Source: JBGANR01 sp044222225 (GTDB taxonomy: Bacteria; Actinomycetota; Actinomycetes; Mycobacteriales; Mycobacteriaceae). Taken from it: a stretch of 17,982 nucleotides of DNA. The translations under genes and the position numbers were made by a program. The stretch is taken from contig JBGANR010000038.1 of the NCBI GenBank assembly GCA_044222225.1, positions 1 to 17,982 on the forward strand. The letters run 5' to 3'. The notes under the pieces were generated by a model. It saw only the letters and a list, made by a program, of their open reading frames with translations, had not been told where the DNA came from and searched no databases. Of the stretch, positions 5,553-12,220 are shown one piece after another. Every line of letters begins with the position of its first letter. The first letter of the stretch is position 1.

Positions 5553-6869
5553 TCAGCGCGGCTCGTCGACCCGCTCGCGGACCGCCTCGGGACGCGTCGG
5601 GACGAAGATCGCGAACGTCGCCGGGATGCGTTCGAGCAGGTCCAGCCGTCCGCCGTCCGCCTCGACGAGCGCCCGCGCGAGCGACAACCCGACGCCGGAC
5701 GAGCCCTTGCCGGAGAACCCCCGGCGGAAGATCTCGGTGGCGATCTCGTCTCCGACGCCGTCGCCGCTGTCGGAGACGACGATCCGCATCGTCTGACCAC
5801 CCACGGCGTCGACGCCGATCCGGCAGTCGCCCGCGCCGTGGACCAGCGCGTTGTCGACGAGCGCGCTCACCGCCTCCCGCAGCCGTGCCGGATCGACGAA
5901 GGCGCGCGAGCCGGGTTCGACGTCGAGCACGATCCGCCGGCGACGCGCCAGATAAGAGGGTTCGAAGTGCGCGACGACCTCGCCGACGAGGACGCCGGCG
6001 TCGACGTCGGCGGCGGCCCGTTCGTCCGCGCGGCGCGAGGCGGCGATGAGCTCGTCGAGCTCGCGGCTCAGCCGGTCCACCTGCGTCAACGCCGCCTCGG
6101 CCTCGACGCGCGCCTCGGGATCGGGATGCAGGGCGAGCTCGTCGAGGCGTAGCCGGATGGCCGTCAGCCGGCTGCGCAGCTGATGGGAGACCTCGCCGAC
6201 GATGCGGCCCTCCCGTTGCAGGCGCATGGAGATCTCGACGGCCGCGCGGTCGAGCGCACCCGCGACGCCGTCCAGCTCGACGATCCCGTGGCGTTGCTCG
6301 TCGACGGTGAAGTCGCCGCGCGCCAGCCGCCCGGCCCGTTCGGCGAGGGCCGCGAGCGGGTCGACGATCCGCCCGGCGGTGATCGCGGCCACGGCGGTGC
6401 CGAGCGCGATCGCCAGGGCCAGCCCGCCGACACCGGTCGCGACGCTGGTCCACCGGCGCTCCCGGACGCCGTCCTGCGGCACGGACAGCGTCAACGCTCC
6501 GGCGTCGCCGAGCGATCGCCGCTCGGTGAGCGGGTCGACGATGTCGTCGCCGATGACCGCCCGCTTGTACCCCACGGCGGTCGGATAGACGACCTCCAAC
6601 CGCCCTCCTTCGGGCAGGATCAGCCGGAACGATTCGAGGTCGAGCGTGCCGGTGATCCGGCCGTCCTCGCCCTCCTGCTTGATGAGATCGGTCGCCACCC
6701 GCTCCAGCCGGTCCGAGAGGTCCCGCCGGGCTTCGTTTCCGGGGATCCACCAGACACCGATGAGCAGCGGCACGCCCAGCAGGGTGACGAGCACGACGAC
6801 CATCGACACCATCGTGCGCAGCACACGGCCGCGCATCGACGTCGGATGCGGGTGCGGGACGCCGGTCAC
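5553..6869 (-). CDS. Membrane sensor histidine kinase
   Basis: A 438-residue sensor kinase. A first membrane helix at about 18-41 and a second at about 143-166 bracket a roughly 100-residue extracytoplasmic sensor domain. A HAMP linker follows (GRIVDPLAALAERAGRLARGDF, 166-187). The dimerisation/phosphoacceptor box SHQLRSRLTAIR has His229. The ATPase domain shows the N box (VDNALVHGAG, 338-347), the G1 box (SDSGDGVGDE, 366-375) and an F/G2 region (FRRGFSGKGSSGVGLSLARAL). All catalytic motifs are present. It is the last gene of a PH-domain/response-regulator/kinase operon, starting 3 nt after the regulator stop; GTG at 6869 is the likely start, although ATG at 6836 is possible and neither has a strong ribosome binding site. 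The signal it senses is unknown. Confidence 0.93.
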   Translation of the reverse strand: MTGVPHPHPTSMRGRVLRTMVSMVVVLVTLLGVPLLIGVWWIPGNEARRDLSDRLERVATDLIKQEGEDGRITGTLDLESFRLILPEGGRLEVVYPTAVGYKRAVIGDDIVDPLTERRSLGDAGALTLSVPQDGVRERRWTSVATGVGGLALAIALGTAVAAITAGRIVDPLAALAERAGRLARGDFTVDEQRHGIVELDGVAGALDRAAVEISMRLQREGRIVGEVSHQLRSRLTAIRLRLDELALHPDPEARVEAEAALTQVDRLSRELDELIAASRRADERAAADVDAGVLVGEVVAHFEPSYLARRRRIVLDVEPGSRAFVDPARLREAVSALVDNALVHGAGDCRIGVDAVGGQTMRIVVSDSGDGVGDEIATEIFRRGFSGKGSSGVGLSLARALVEADGGRLDLLERIPATFAIFVPTRPEAVRERVDEPR

Positions 6870-6872
6870 GGG

Positions 6873-7556
6873 TCAGGGATTGAGCCGGAAACCGACGCCG
6901 CGGACCGTCACGATCCGTTTCGGGTCGGACACCTCGTCGCCGATCTTCCGGCGCAGCCACGAGATGTGCATGTCCAGCGTCTTGGACGACCGCAGGTCGG
7001 TCGTACCCCACACCTCGGCGATGAGCTCCTCGCGGGGGACGACGGTGCCGGCGCGCTCCATGAGGTACTGGAGCAGCTCGAACTCGCGGTTGGCGAGCGT
7101 GATGTCCTCGCCGTCGACGAGGACGCGCCGGCCGCGCGGGTCGAGCTGGATGTCGCCCGCCTCGACGAGGGCGCCGATCGTCTGCCTGCGGCGCAGCAGC
7201 GCCCGGACGCGGGCGAGCAGTTCGGCGAGCCGGAACGGCTTGCCGACGTAGTCGTCGGCGCCCGCGTCGAGGCCGACGACGTAGTCGACCTCGTCGGTGC
7301 GGGCCGTCAGCATGAGCACCGGCAGCACCGGGCGCACGGCCCGGATCCGCCGACAGACCTCCAGTCCGTCGAGTCCCGGCAACCCGAGATCGAGGACGAG
7401 CAGGTCGAATTGATTCGTCTTGGCCTGTTCGAGCGCGTCGACGCCGGTCTCGGAGACCGTCACGATATATCCTTCGCGAGCGAGAGCGCGGGCGAGCGGA
7501 GCGGAGATCGCCTCGTCGTCCTCGGCGAGCAGGACCTGGGCGCGGGTGATGGCCAT
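6873..7556 (-). CDS. OmpR/PhoB-family response regulator
   Basis: A 227-residue regulator partnered with the downstream histidine kinase. The receiver has the acidic pocket AEDDE (11-15), phosphoacceptor Asp56 in VLDLGLPGLDG, Thr84 in LMLTA and Lys106 in GKPF, so it should be fully phosphorylatable. Residues about 133-226 are a winged helix of the OmpR type, with NREFELLQYLM, a recognition helix SKTLDMHISWLRRKIG (191-206) and the closing hairpin IVTVRGVGFRL. The ATG at 7556 shares its A with the TGA of the upstream PH-domain gene (TGATG), indicating coupled translation; the long frame upstream of this ATG is a shadow of that gene. Regulon unknown. Confidence 0.96.
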   Translation of the reverse strand: MAITRAQVLLAEDDEAISAPLARALAREGYIVTVSETGVDALEQAKTNQFDLLVLDLGLPGLDGLEVCRRIRAVRPVLPVLMLTARTDEVDYVVGLDAGADDYVGKPFRLAELLARVRALLRRRQTIGALVEAGDIQLDPRGRRVLVDGEDITLANREFELLQYLMERAGTVVPREELIAEVWGTTDLRSSKTLDMHISWLRRKIGDEVSDPKRIVTVRGVGFRLNP

Positions 7557-8050
7557 CAGTGCGGATACAACTCGTGTTGGAGGAGGTTGCGGACGTCGAG
7601 CACGCCGGGGACGTCCTCGAAGACGAGCGGCTCCCGGGAGGCCGATTCGATGATGAGGCTGCCGCAGCCGAGGACGCGGTCGACGACGCCCTGCTCGAAC
7701 TCGACGGAGTTGATGCGGTTCAGCGCGATCTCGATGCCCGAACGGGAGACGATCCCGGTCTGGAACATCACGCGGCGGTCGGTGACGACGAAATGCGTCG
7801 AGAGCCACTTGACGAACGGAACGGCGAAGAGCCAGACGACGAGGCCGAGCCAGATCAGCCACACCGCGCCCAGCACCGCCGTCCGCGCGCCGCCCTCGAG
7901 CGAGCGCGTGGCCGCGAAGCCGGAGGCCACCCCGGCGACGCCCGTGACCAGCAGAAACAGCAGTGTCGGGACGAGCACGATCTTCCAGTGCGAATGCGAA
8001 TGCACGATCACCCGCTCGTCACGGGCCAACGAGTTCTCGGGAAAGCCCAT
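7556..8050 (-). CDS. PH-domain (bacterial PH2, YdbS-like) small membrane protein
   Basis: A 164-residue protein. Two hydrophobic segments (about 24-46 and 58-80) are followed by a soluble C-terminal domain. In it, THFVVTDRRVMFQTGIVSR and EIALNRINSVEFEQGVVDRVLGCGSLII carry the 'T..R...G......EI.L..I..V...Q....R..G.G.L.I' pattern typical of bacterial PH-like domains. Position and strand match M. tuberculosis Rv3278c. The start at 8050 has GAGGAG 3 nt upstream, tight but the best choice. It is the first gene of an operon with the two-component system, so it may affect envelope sensing; that is inference. Confidence 0.88.
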   Translation of the reverse strand: MGFPENSLARDERVIVHSHSHWKIVLVPTLLFLLVTGVAGVASGFAATRSLEGGARTAVLGAVWLIWLGLVVWLFAVPFVKWLSTHFVVTDRRVMFQTGIVSRSGIEIALNRINSVEFEQGVVDRVLGCGSLIIESASREPLVFEDVPGVLDVRNLLQHELYPH

Positions 8051-8066
8051 ACGCTCCTCTTCCACA

Positions 8067-8087
8067 TCCTTGCTAGTAAGGAACCTA
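8067..8087 (-). promoter_or_regulatory. Promoter -10 (TAGGTT) and overlapping imperfect palindrome for the PH/two-component operon
   Basis: On the minus strand, TAGGTT (8087-8082) fits TANNNT and predicts a start near 8075, about 25 nt before the ATG at 8050. A 16-bp near-palindrome TCCTTGCTAGTAAGGA (8067-8082, one mismatched pair) is centred on that start site. It lies in the 65-bp gap shared with the divergent membrane protein gene, so one bound protein could affect both. Confidence 0.35.
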
Positions 8088-8115
8088 CCCGCATAGAGGA
8101 AGGCGACCCGACTCG

Positions 8116-8727
8116 ATGTACCCGAACGATCCCGGCGACCACACCCGGCGCTACGAGCGAGGTGGTCACCAGGACGACCCGCAGGCGTACTCCGAGGCCT
8201 ATCCCGCTCAGCCGCCCCGGTACGCCGCCCCACAGCAGCCCCAGCCCTACCAACAGCCGTATCCCGGTCAGGGCTACGGTCCCCCGCCCCGGCGTCGCAC
8301 GCCGTCGGGACCGCGGATCAACGTGCCGCTGTTCGCGGGCGGCGTGGTCGCGACGGCCCTCGTCACCGGCCTCGCGGCCTGGCTCGTCGCCTGGTTCATC
8401 CGCGAGGTGTTCGCCCGGATCACCGAGCAGGGCCGTTTCGGCGTCTGGAACCCGGCCGCCAGCGACCCGGTGTGGTTCGGCGTCGCCGGGGCGATCTGCG
8501 CGATCCTCGCCGGCGTCCTCTGGTATCTCCTGCAGCTCTCGACGCCTGCGCCGTCCCAGTTCTACGGCTGGATCGTCGGGCTGCTCGTCATCGCCTCGAT
8601 CGTCTCGCCCCTCCTGTTGTCCCGCACCTGGGACACCGGCATCGCGACCGCCGTCGTCCACCTCGTCATCGGCGTGCCGATCCTCGGGCTCATCCGGGCC
8701 GTCGGCGCCAAGAGCATCGTGCGCTGA
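8116..8727 (+). CDS. Pro/Gln/Tyr-rich four-helix membrane protein (DUF6069-like)
   Basis: A 203-residue protein of unknown function. Residues 1-66 are a disordered cytoplasmic tail rich in Pro, Gln and Tyr (PQQPQPYQQPYPGQGYGPPP). Four membrane helices follow at about 70-96, 120-141, 149-169 and 174-194. This layout resembles actinobacterial proteins listed as DUF6069, though I assign that from memory. The ATG at 8116 follows GAGGAAGG (8096-8103) at a rather long 12-nt spacing. It is divergent from the PH-domain operon and convergent with birA, with only 4 bp between the stops. Nothing in the sequence points to a substrate. Confidence 0.75.
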   Translation: MYPNDPGDHTRRYERGGHQDDPQAYSEAYPAQPPRYAAPQQPQPYQQPYPGQGYGPPPRRRTPSGPRINVPLFAGGVVATALVTGLAAWLVAWFIREVFARITEQGRFGVWNPAASDPVWFGVAGAICAILAGVLWYLLQLSTPAPSQFYGWIVGLLVIASIVSPLLLSRTWDTGIATAVVHLVIGVPILGLIRAVGAKSIVR

Positions 8728-8731
8728 GCGT

Positions 8732-9496
8732 TCAGACGGCCCGGAGGTGCGTGACGTCGCCGGCGGCCACGGCCCGGCGGCCGGCTTCGCCGGCCACGAC
8801 GATCCTGCCCTCGGCGTCGACGTCGACGGCCTCGCCGAGCAGCAGCGCGTCTCCCGGCAGCTCGACGCGGACCCGTCGGCCGATCGTCGCGCAGGCGGCG
8901 CGGTAGTCGTCGGCCGCGGCCGACGGGTCCTCGGTCCACTGCCGCAGCCGGACGGACAGCCCGCCGAGGACCGCGACCAGGACGGCGGTGCGGTCCTGCG
9001 GCGCGCCCCCGGCGACGGCCAGCGACGTCGCCGTGTCCACCGGCAGGTCGCCCTGCTCCTGATTGACGTTGATCCCGATGCCGACGACCGCGACACCCGG
9101 CGTGACCAGTTCGGCGAGGATGCCGACGAGCTTGCGGCCGTCAGCGGCCAGGACGTCGTTCGGCCACTTCAGCCGCGGCCCGCCCGGCGCGCCGACCCGG
9201 CGCAGCCCGTCGACCACTCCCAGGCCTGTGACCAGCGGCAACCAGCCTGGTGCCGGCGCGGCGGTGAGGTCGACGACGAACGAGAAGGTCAACGCCGTGC
9301 CGGCCGGCGTCTCCCAGTTCCGGCCGTGACGACCACGGCCGGCGGTCTGCGTCTCGGCGACGAGGACGTCACCGGGGCCCGCGGTCCCCTCCCGCACGGC
9401 GGCCGCGAGGTCGGCGTTGGTCGATCCCGTCTCGGCGACGACGCGGACCCGCCACGGCCCGTCGGACAGGCGGCTCTGATCGATGGATGCGCTCAT
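8732..9496 (-). CDS. birA: Biotin--[acetyl-CoA-carboxylase] ligase, monofunctional
   Basis: A 254-residue enzyme that activates biotin as biotinyl-5'-AMP and attaches it to the carrier lysine of biotin-dependent carboxylases, here most likely AccA3. It has the substrate-entry motif TGSTNAD (23-29), the adenylate-binding loop GRGRHGRNW (53-61), KWPND (110-114) and KLVGILAE (122-129) with catalytic-site Lys122, and a small C-terminal SH3-like domain (about 205-254). There is no N-terminal HTH, so unlike E. coli BirA it should not act as a repressor. The ATG at 9496 is chosen because the family starts near this point and a -10 hexamer lies 8 nt upstream. It is divergent from accD5, linking ligase and carboxylase genes. 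Confidence 0.95.
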   Translation of the reverse strand: MSASIDQSRLSDGPWRVRVVAETGSTNADLAAAVREGTAGPGDVLVAETQTAGRGRHGRNWETPAGTALTFSFVVDLTAAPAPGWLPLVTGLGVVDGLRRVGAPGGPRLKWPNDVLAADGRKLVGILAELVTPGVAVVGIGINVNQEQGDLPVDTATSLAVAGGAPQDRTAVLVAVLGGLSVRLRQWTEDPSAAADDYRAACATIGRRVRVELPGDALLLGEAVDVDAEGRIVVAGEAGRRAVAAGDVTHLRAV

Positions 9497-9504
9497 GGAC
9501 GCCG

Positions 9505-9535
9505 ATCGTAAGCAACGACTTTCGCGCGGTACCGT
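9505..9535. promoter_or_regulatory. Face-to-face birA and accD5 promoters in a 47-bp gap
   Basis: On the minus strand TACGAT (9510-9505) lies 8 nt before the birA ATG. On the plus strand TACCGT (9530-9535) lies 8 nt before the accD5 ATG. Both fit TANNNT and neither start has a Shine-Dalgarno sequence, so both mRNAs look leaderless. With usual spacing, each -35 region would fall on or next to the other gene's -10. Confidence 0.45.
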
Positions 9536-9543
9536 GTCCACCC

Positions 9544-11178
9544 ATGACAGCTGTTGCCGACGACGACACGGCCGCCGATGCCGCGCCGGACATCCACACT
9601 ACCGCGGGCAAGCTCGCAGATCTGCGCAATCGCCTCTCCGAGGCCAAGCATCCGGTGGGCGAAGCGGCGATCGAGAAGATCCACGCTCGGGGCAAGCTGA
9701 CGGCGCGGGAGCGGATCGAGTACCTGCTCGACGAGGGCAGCTTCGTCGAACTGGACGCGCTGGCCAAGCATCGGAGCACGAACTTCGGCCTGGCCGCCAG
9801 GCGGCCGACGGGCGACGGCGTCGTCACCGGCTACGGCACGATCGACGGCCGCGAGGTCTGCGTCTTCTCCCAGGACGCCAGCGTCTTCGGCGGCTCGCTC
9901 GGCGAGGTCTACGGCGAGAAGATCGTCAAGGTCATGGATCTGGCCGTGAAGTCGGGCCGACCGCTCGTCGGCATCAACGAGGGCGCGGGCGCGCGCATCC
10001 AGGAGGGCGTCGTCAGCCTCGGCCTGTACGGCGAGATCTTCCACCGCAACGTGCGCGCATCGGGCGTCATCCCGCAGATCAGCCTCATCATGGGCCCGGC
10101 GGCCGGCGGGCACGTCTACTCCCCCGCGCTGACCGACTTCACGATCATGGTCGACGGCTCCTCGCAGATGTTCGTCACCGGCCCGGACGTCATCAAGACG
10201 GTCACCGGTGAGGACGTGACGATGGAGGACCTCGGCGGCGCCCACACCCACATGGCCAAGTCCGGCGTCGCGCACTACGTCGGCGCCGACGAGCAGGACG
10301 CGCTCGACTACGTCAAGGATCTGCTCGGCTACCTGCCGTCGAACAACCGCGCCGAGCCGCCGCGCTACCCGGCGAGCCATCCGGTCGGTGACATCGAGGC
10401 CAACATCACGGACGAGGACCTCGAACTCGACACCCTCGTCCCGGATTCGCCGAACCAGCCGTACGACATGCACGAGGTGATCCGCCGGATCCTCGACGAC
10501 GACGTCTTCCTCGAGGTGCAGGCCGGCCGCGCGATGAACATCATCGTCGGTTTCGGACGCGTCGACGGCCGCAGCGTCGGCGTCGTCGCCAACCAGCCCA
10601 CGCAGTTCGCCGGCTGCCTCGACATCGACGCCTCGGAGAAGGCCGCGCGCTTCGTCCGGACGTGCGACGCCTTCAACGTGCCGATCATCACGCTCGTCGA
10701 TGTTCCGGGCTTCCTGCCCGGCACCGACCAGGAGTACAACGGCATCATCCGCCGCGGCGCCAAGCTGCTGTACGCGTACGGCGAGGCGACGGTCGGCAAG
10801 ATCACCGTCATCACCCGCAAGGCGTACGGCGGCGCGTACGACGTCATGGGTTCCAAGCACATGGGCGCCGACGTCAACCTCGCGTGGCCGACCGCGCAGA
10901 TCGCCGTCATGGGCGCCTCGGGCGCCGTCGGCTTCGTCTACCGGCAGCAGCTCAAGGAGGCCGCCGCGGCCGGCGACGACGTCGAGGCGCTGCGGCTGCA
11001 GTTGCAGCAGGAGTACGAGGACACCCTCGTCAATCCGTACGTGGCGGCCGAGCGCGGCTACGTGGACGCCGTCATCCCGCCCAGCCACACGCGCGGCCAG
11101 ATCTCGACGGCGCTGCGTCTGCTGGAGCGCAAGATGGTCAACCTGCCGCCCAAGAAGCACGGGAACATCCCGCTGTGA
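9544..11178 (+). CDS. accD5: Acyl-CoA (propionyl-CoA) carboxylase carboxyltransferase beta subunit
   Basis: A 544-residue carboxyltransferase that moves the carboxyl group from carboxybiotin on AccA3 to an acyl-CoA. It has two crotonase-like halves. The N-terminal half carries the oxyanion loop GAGARIQEG (147-155) and the C-terminal half GGAYDVMGSK (429-438). GRPLVGINEGAGARIQEG and ANQPTQFAGCLDI are near-identical to the mycobacterial protein as I recall it (Rv3280), including the C-terminus LPPKKHGNIPL. Asp433 in GGAYD corresponds, as far as I can align by eye, to Asp422 of Streptomyces PccB, a residue tied to propionyl-CoA preference. The ATG at 9544 is chosen from the -10 spacing. The product feeds methylmalonyl-CoA into branched lipid synthesis. 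Its stop overlaps the start of the epsilon subunit. Confidence 0.97.
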   Translation: MTAVADDDTAADAAPDIHTTAGKLADLRNRLSEAKHPVGEAAIEKIHARGKLTARERIEYLLDEGSFVELDALAKHRSTNFGLAARRPTGDGVVTGYGTIDGREVCVFSQDASVFGGSLGEVYGEKIVKVMDLAVKSGRPLVGINEGAGARIQEGVVSLGLYGEIFHRNVRASGVIPQISLIMGPAAGGHVYSPALTDFTIMVDGSSQMFVTGPDVIKTVTGEDVTMEDLGGAHTHMAKSGVAHYVGADEQDALDYVKDLLGYLPSNNRAEPPRYPASHPVGDIEANITDEDLELDTLVPDSPNQPYDMHEVIRRILDDDVFLEVQAGRAMNIIVGFGRVDGRSVGVVANQPTQFAGCLDIDASEKAARFVRTCDAFNVPIITLVDVPGFLPGTDQEYNGIIRRGAKLLYAYGEATVGKITVITRKAYGGAYDVMGSKHMGADVNLAWPTAQIAVMGASGAVGFVYRQQLKEAAAAGDDVEALRLQLQQEYEDTLVNPYVAAERGYVDAVIPPSHTRGQISTALRLLERKMVNLPPKKHGNIPL

Positions 11179-11399
11179 GCGGCGTCGACGGCGGCGCCGA
11201 GCCGCAGCGGGAGCCGTTTCTGCGGATCCTCTCCGGGGGCCCGACCGACGAGGACGTCGCCGCGCTCGTCGCGGTGTTCGCGGCGTCCTCGGCCGCCGAG
11301 CCCGAGCGGGGTCCGCGCGACGACTGGGGCCGCGCCGGCTACAACCACCGGATCTCGACGGGGTCGGGACCCGGGACCTACCTCGACTTCCGGCTGTAG
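11175..11399 (+). CDS. accE5: Acyl-CoA carboxylase epsilon subunit (short AccE5-like)
   Basis: A 74-residue protein starting at GTG 11175, whose last base and the next three overlap the accD5 stop (GTGA). Residues 12-45 (REPFLRILSGGPTDEDVAALVAVF, then AASSAAEPE) match the conserved core of actinobacterial carboxylase epsilon subunits. It ends in DDWGRAGYNHRI and YLDFRL. Epsilon subunits bind the beta subunit and help the alpha-beta complex assemble and act. Position matches M. tuberculosis Rv3281, but that protein has a long extra N-terminus that is absent here. The stop TAG abuts the ATG of maf. Confidence 0.85.
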   Translation: MSGVDGGAEPQREPFLRILSGGPTDEDVAALVAVFAASSAAEPERGPRDDWGRAGYNHRISTGSGPGTYLDFRL

Positions 11400-12062
11400 A
11401 TGACGCCGGCAGCCCGCACGGCCGTCCACCGGCCGGACGTGACGCGCCTGGTGCTGGCGTCGGCGTCGCCCGCGCGGCTGCAGGTGCTGCGTGCCGCGGG
11501 CGTCGACCCCGAGGTCGTCGTCTCCGCCGTCGACGAGGACGCGATCGCCGCCACACTCGGCCCGCGACCCGCGGACGTCGTCGCCGGGCTGGCCGTCGCG
11601 AAGGCCCGCGACGTCGCGGAACGACTGATCCGGGCGGACGCCGACGCGTCGGCCGTGGTCGTCGGCTGCGATTCGATGCTCCTGGTGGGCGGCGAACTGC
11701 TCGGCAAACCGCATGAGCCGGCCGTCGCGGCGGCGCGCTGGCGGGCGCAGCGCGGCGGCCTGGGCGAACTGCTCACCGGCCACGCCGTGCTGCTCTGCTC
11801 AGGCGGCCGGATCGTCGCCGAGCGGACGGCGACCGTGACGACCACGATCCGGTTCGCCGACCCTACGGACGCCGAGATCGACGCCTACGTCGCCACCGGC
11901 GAACCGCTCGGCGTCGCCGGGGCGTTCACGCTCGACGGCCTCGGCGGCTGGTTCATCGACGGTGTCGACGGCGATCCGTCGAGCGTCATCGGGATCTCGC
12001 TGCCGCTGCTGCGCCGGCTGCTGGCCGACGTCGGGGTGGGCGTCACGTCGTTGTGGCGGTGA
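11400..12062 (+). CDS. maf: Maf family nucleoside triphosphate pyrophosphatase
   Basis: A 220-residue enzyme that hydrolyses noncanonical or excess nucleotides (such as dTTP/UTP or modified bases) to the monophosphate and pyrophosphate. The signature SASPAR is at 21-26, VGCDSMLL at 88-95 with the family's acidic residue, GKP at 102-104, and GAFTLDGLGGWFIDGVDGDPSSVIGISLP (split across 174-202) forms the end of the active site. The ATG begins directly after the TAG of the epsilon-subunit gene, so it belongs to the accD5 operon. Corresponds to Rv3282. The N-terminal 13 residues are an extension beyond the usual start of the fold. Confidence 0.95.
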   Translation: MTPAARTAVHRPDVTRLVLASASPARLQVLRAAGVDPEVVVSAVDEDAIAATLGPRPADVVAGLAVAKARDVAERLIRADADASAVVVGCDSMLLVGGELLGKPHEPAVAAARWRAQRGGLGELLTGHAVLLCSGGRIVAERTATVTTTIRFADPTDAEIDAYVATGEPLGVAGAFTLDGLGGWFIDGVDGDPSSVIGISLPLLRRLLADVGVGVTSLWR

Positions 12063-12098
12063 CGCCGGCGACCGAGCGACGGCGGTGACGCCGGCGAC
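12055..12098. repeat. 18-bp direct repeat across the maf stop codon
   Basis: GGCGGTGACGCCGGCGAC occurs at 12055-12072 and again, perfectly, at 12081-12098, 26 bp apart. The first copy includes the maf stop TGA (12060-12062). Each copy contains the self-complementary CGCCGGCG. It may be a small duplication of the gene end. Confidence 0.8.
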
Positions 12099-12112
12099 TG
12101 CGCAGACCGTCG

Positions 12113-12148
12113 TTCCGCCGCGACCCCGGCGGTGGAATCAACTAGGCT
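12113..12148. promoter_or_regulatory. Hairpin after maf and -10 hexamer TAGGCT before sseA
   Basis: TTCCGCCG (12113-12120) pairs with CGGTGGAA (12130-12137) with one G-T pair and a 9-nt loop. Six bases later is TAGGCT (12143-12148), a TANNNT -10 that predicts a start near 12155 and a leader of about 66 nt to sseA. The hairpin could end the accD5-accE-maf transcript or be an operator for sseA; the sequence does not decide. Confidence 0.4.
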
Positions 12149-12220
12149 CGACATCCGGCGCCCCGTACGCGACCCGCGTCCGGACGCCCGCCCACCTCTC
12201 GTATCCCAAAGGACTCCGAC

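Noticed and set aside
5527..7011. A 494-codon minus-strand open frame covering the kinase gene in another frame.
   Set aside because: It is Arg/Gly/Pro-rich without motifs, while the 5553-6869 frame has all histidine kinase boxes. Long shadow frames are expected in high-GC DNA.
6183..8096. A 637-codon plus-strand open frame opposite the kinase, regulator and PH genes.
   Set aside because: It is antisense to three genes with clear motifs, and its composition is that of a shadow frame.
9493..11556. A 687-codon minus-strand open frame opposite accD5, accE and maf.
   Set aside because: No recognisable domain, and it crosses three well-supported genes.
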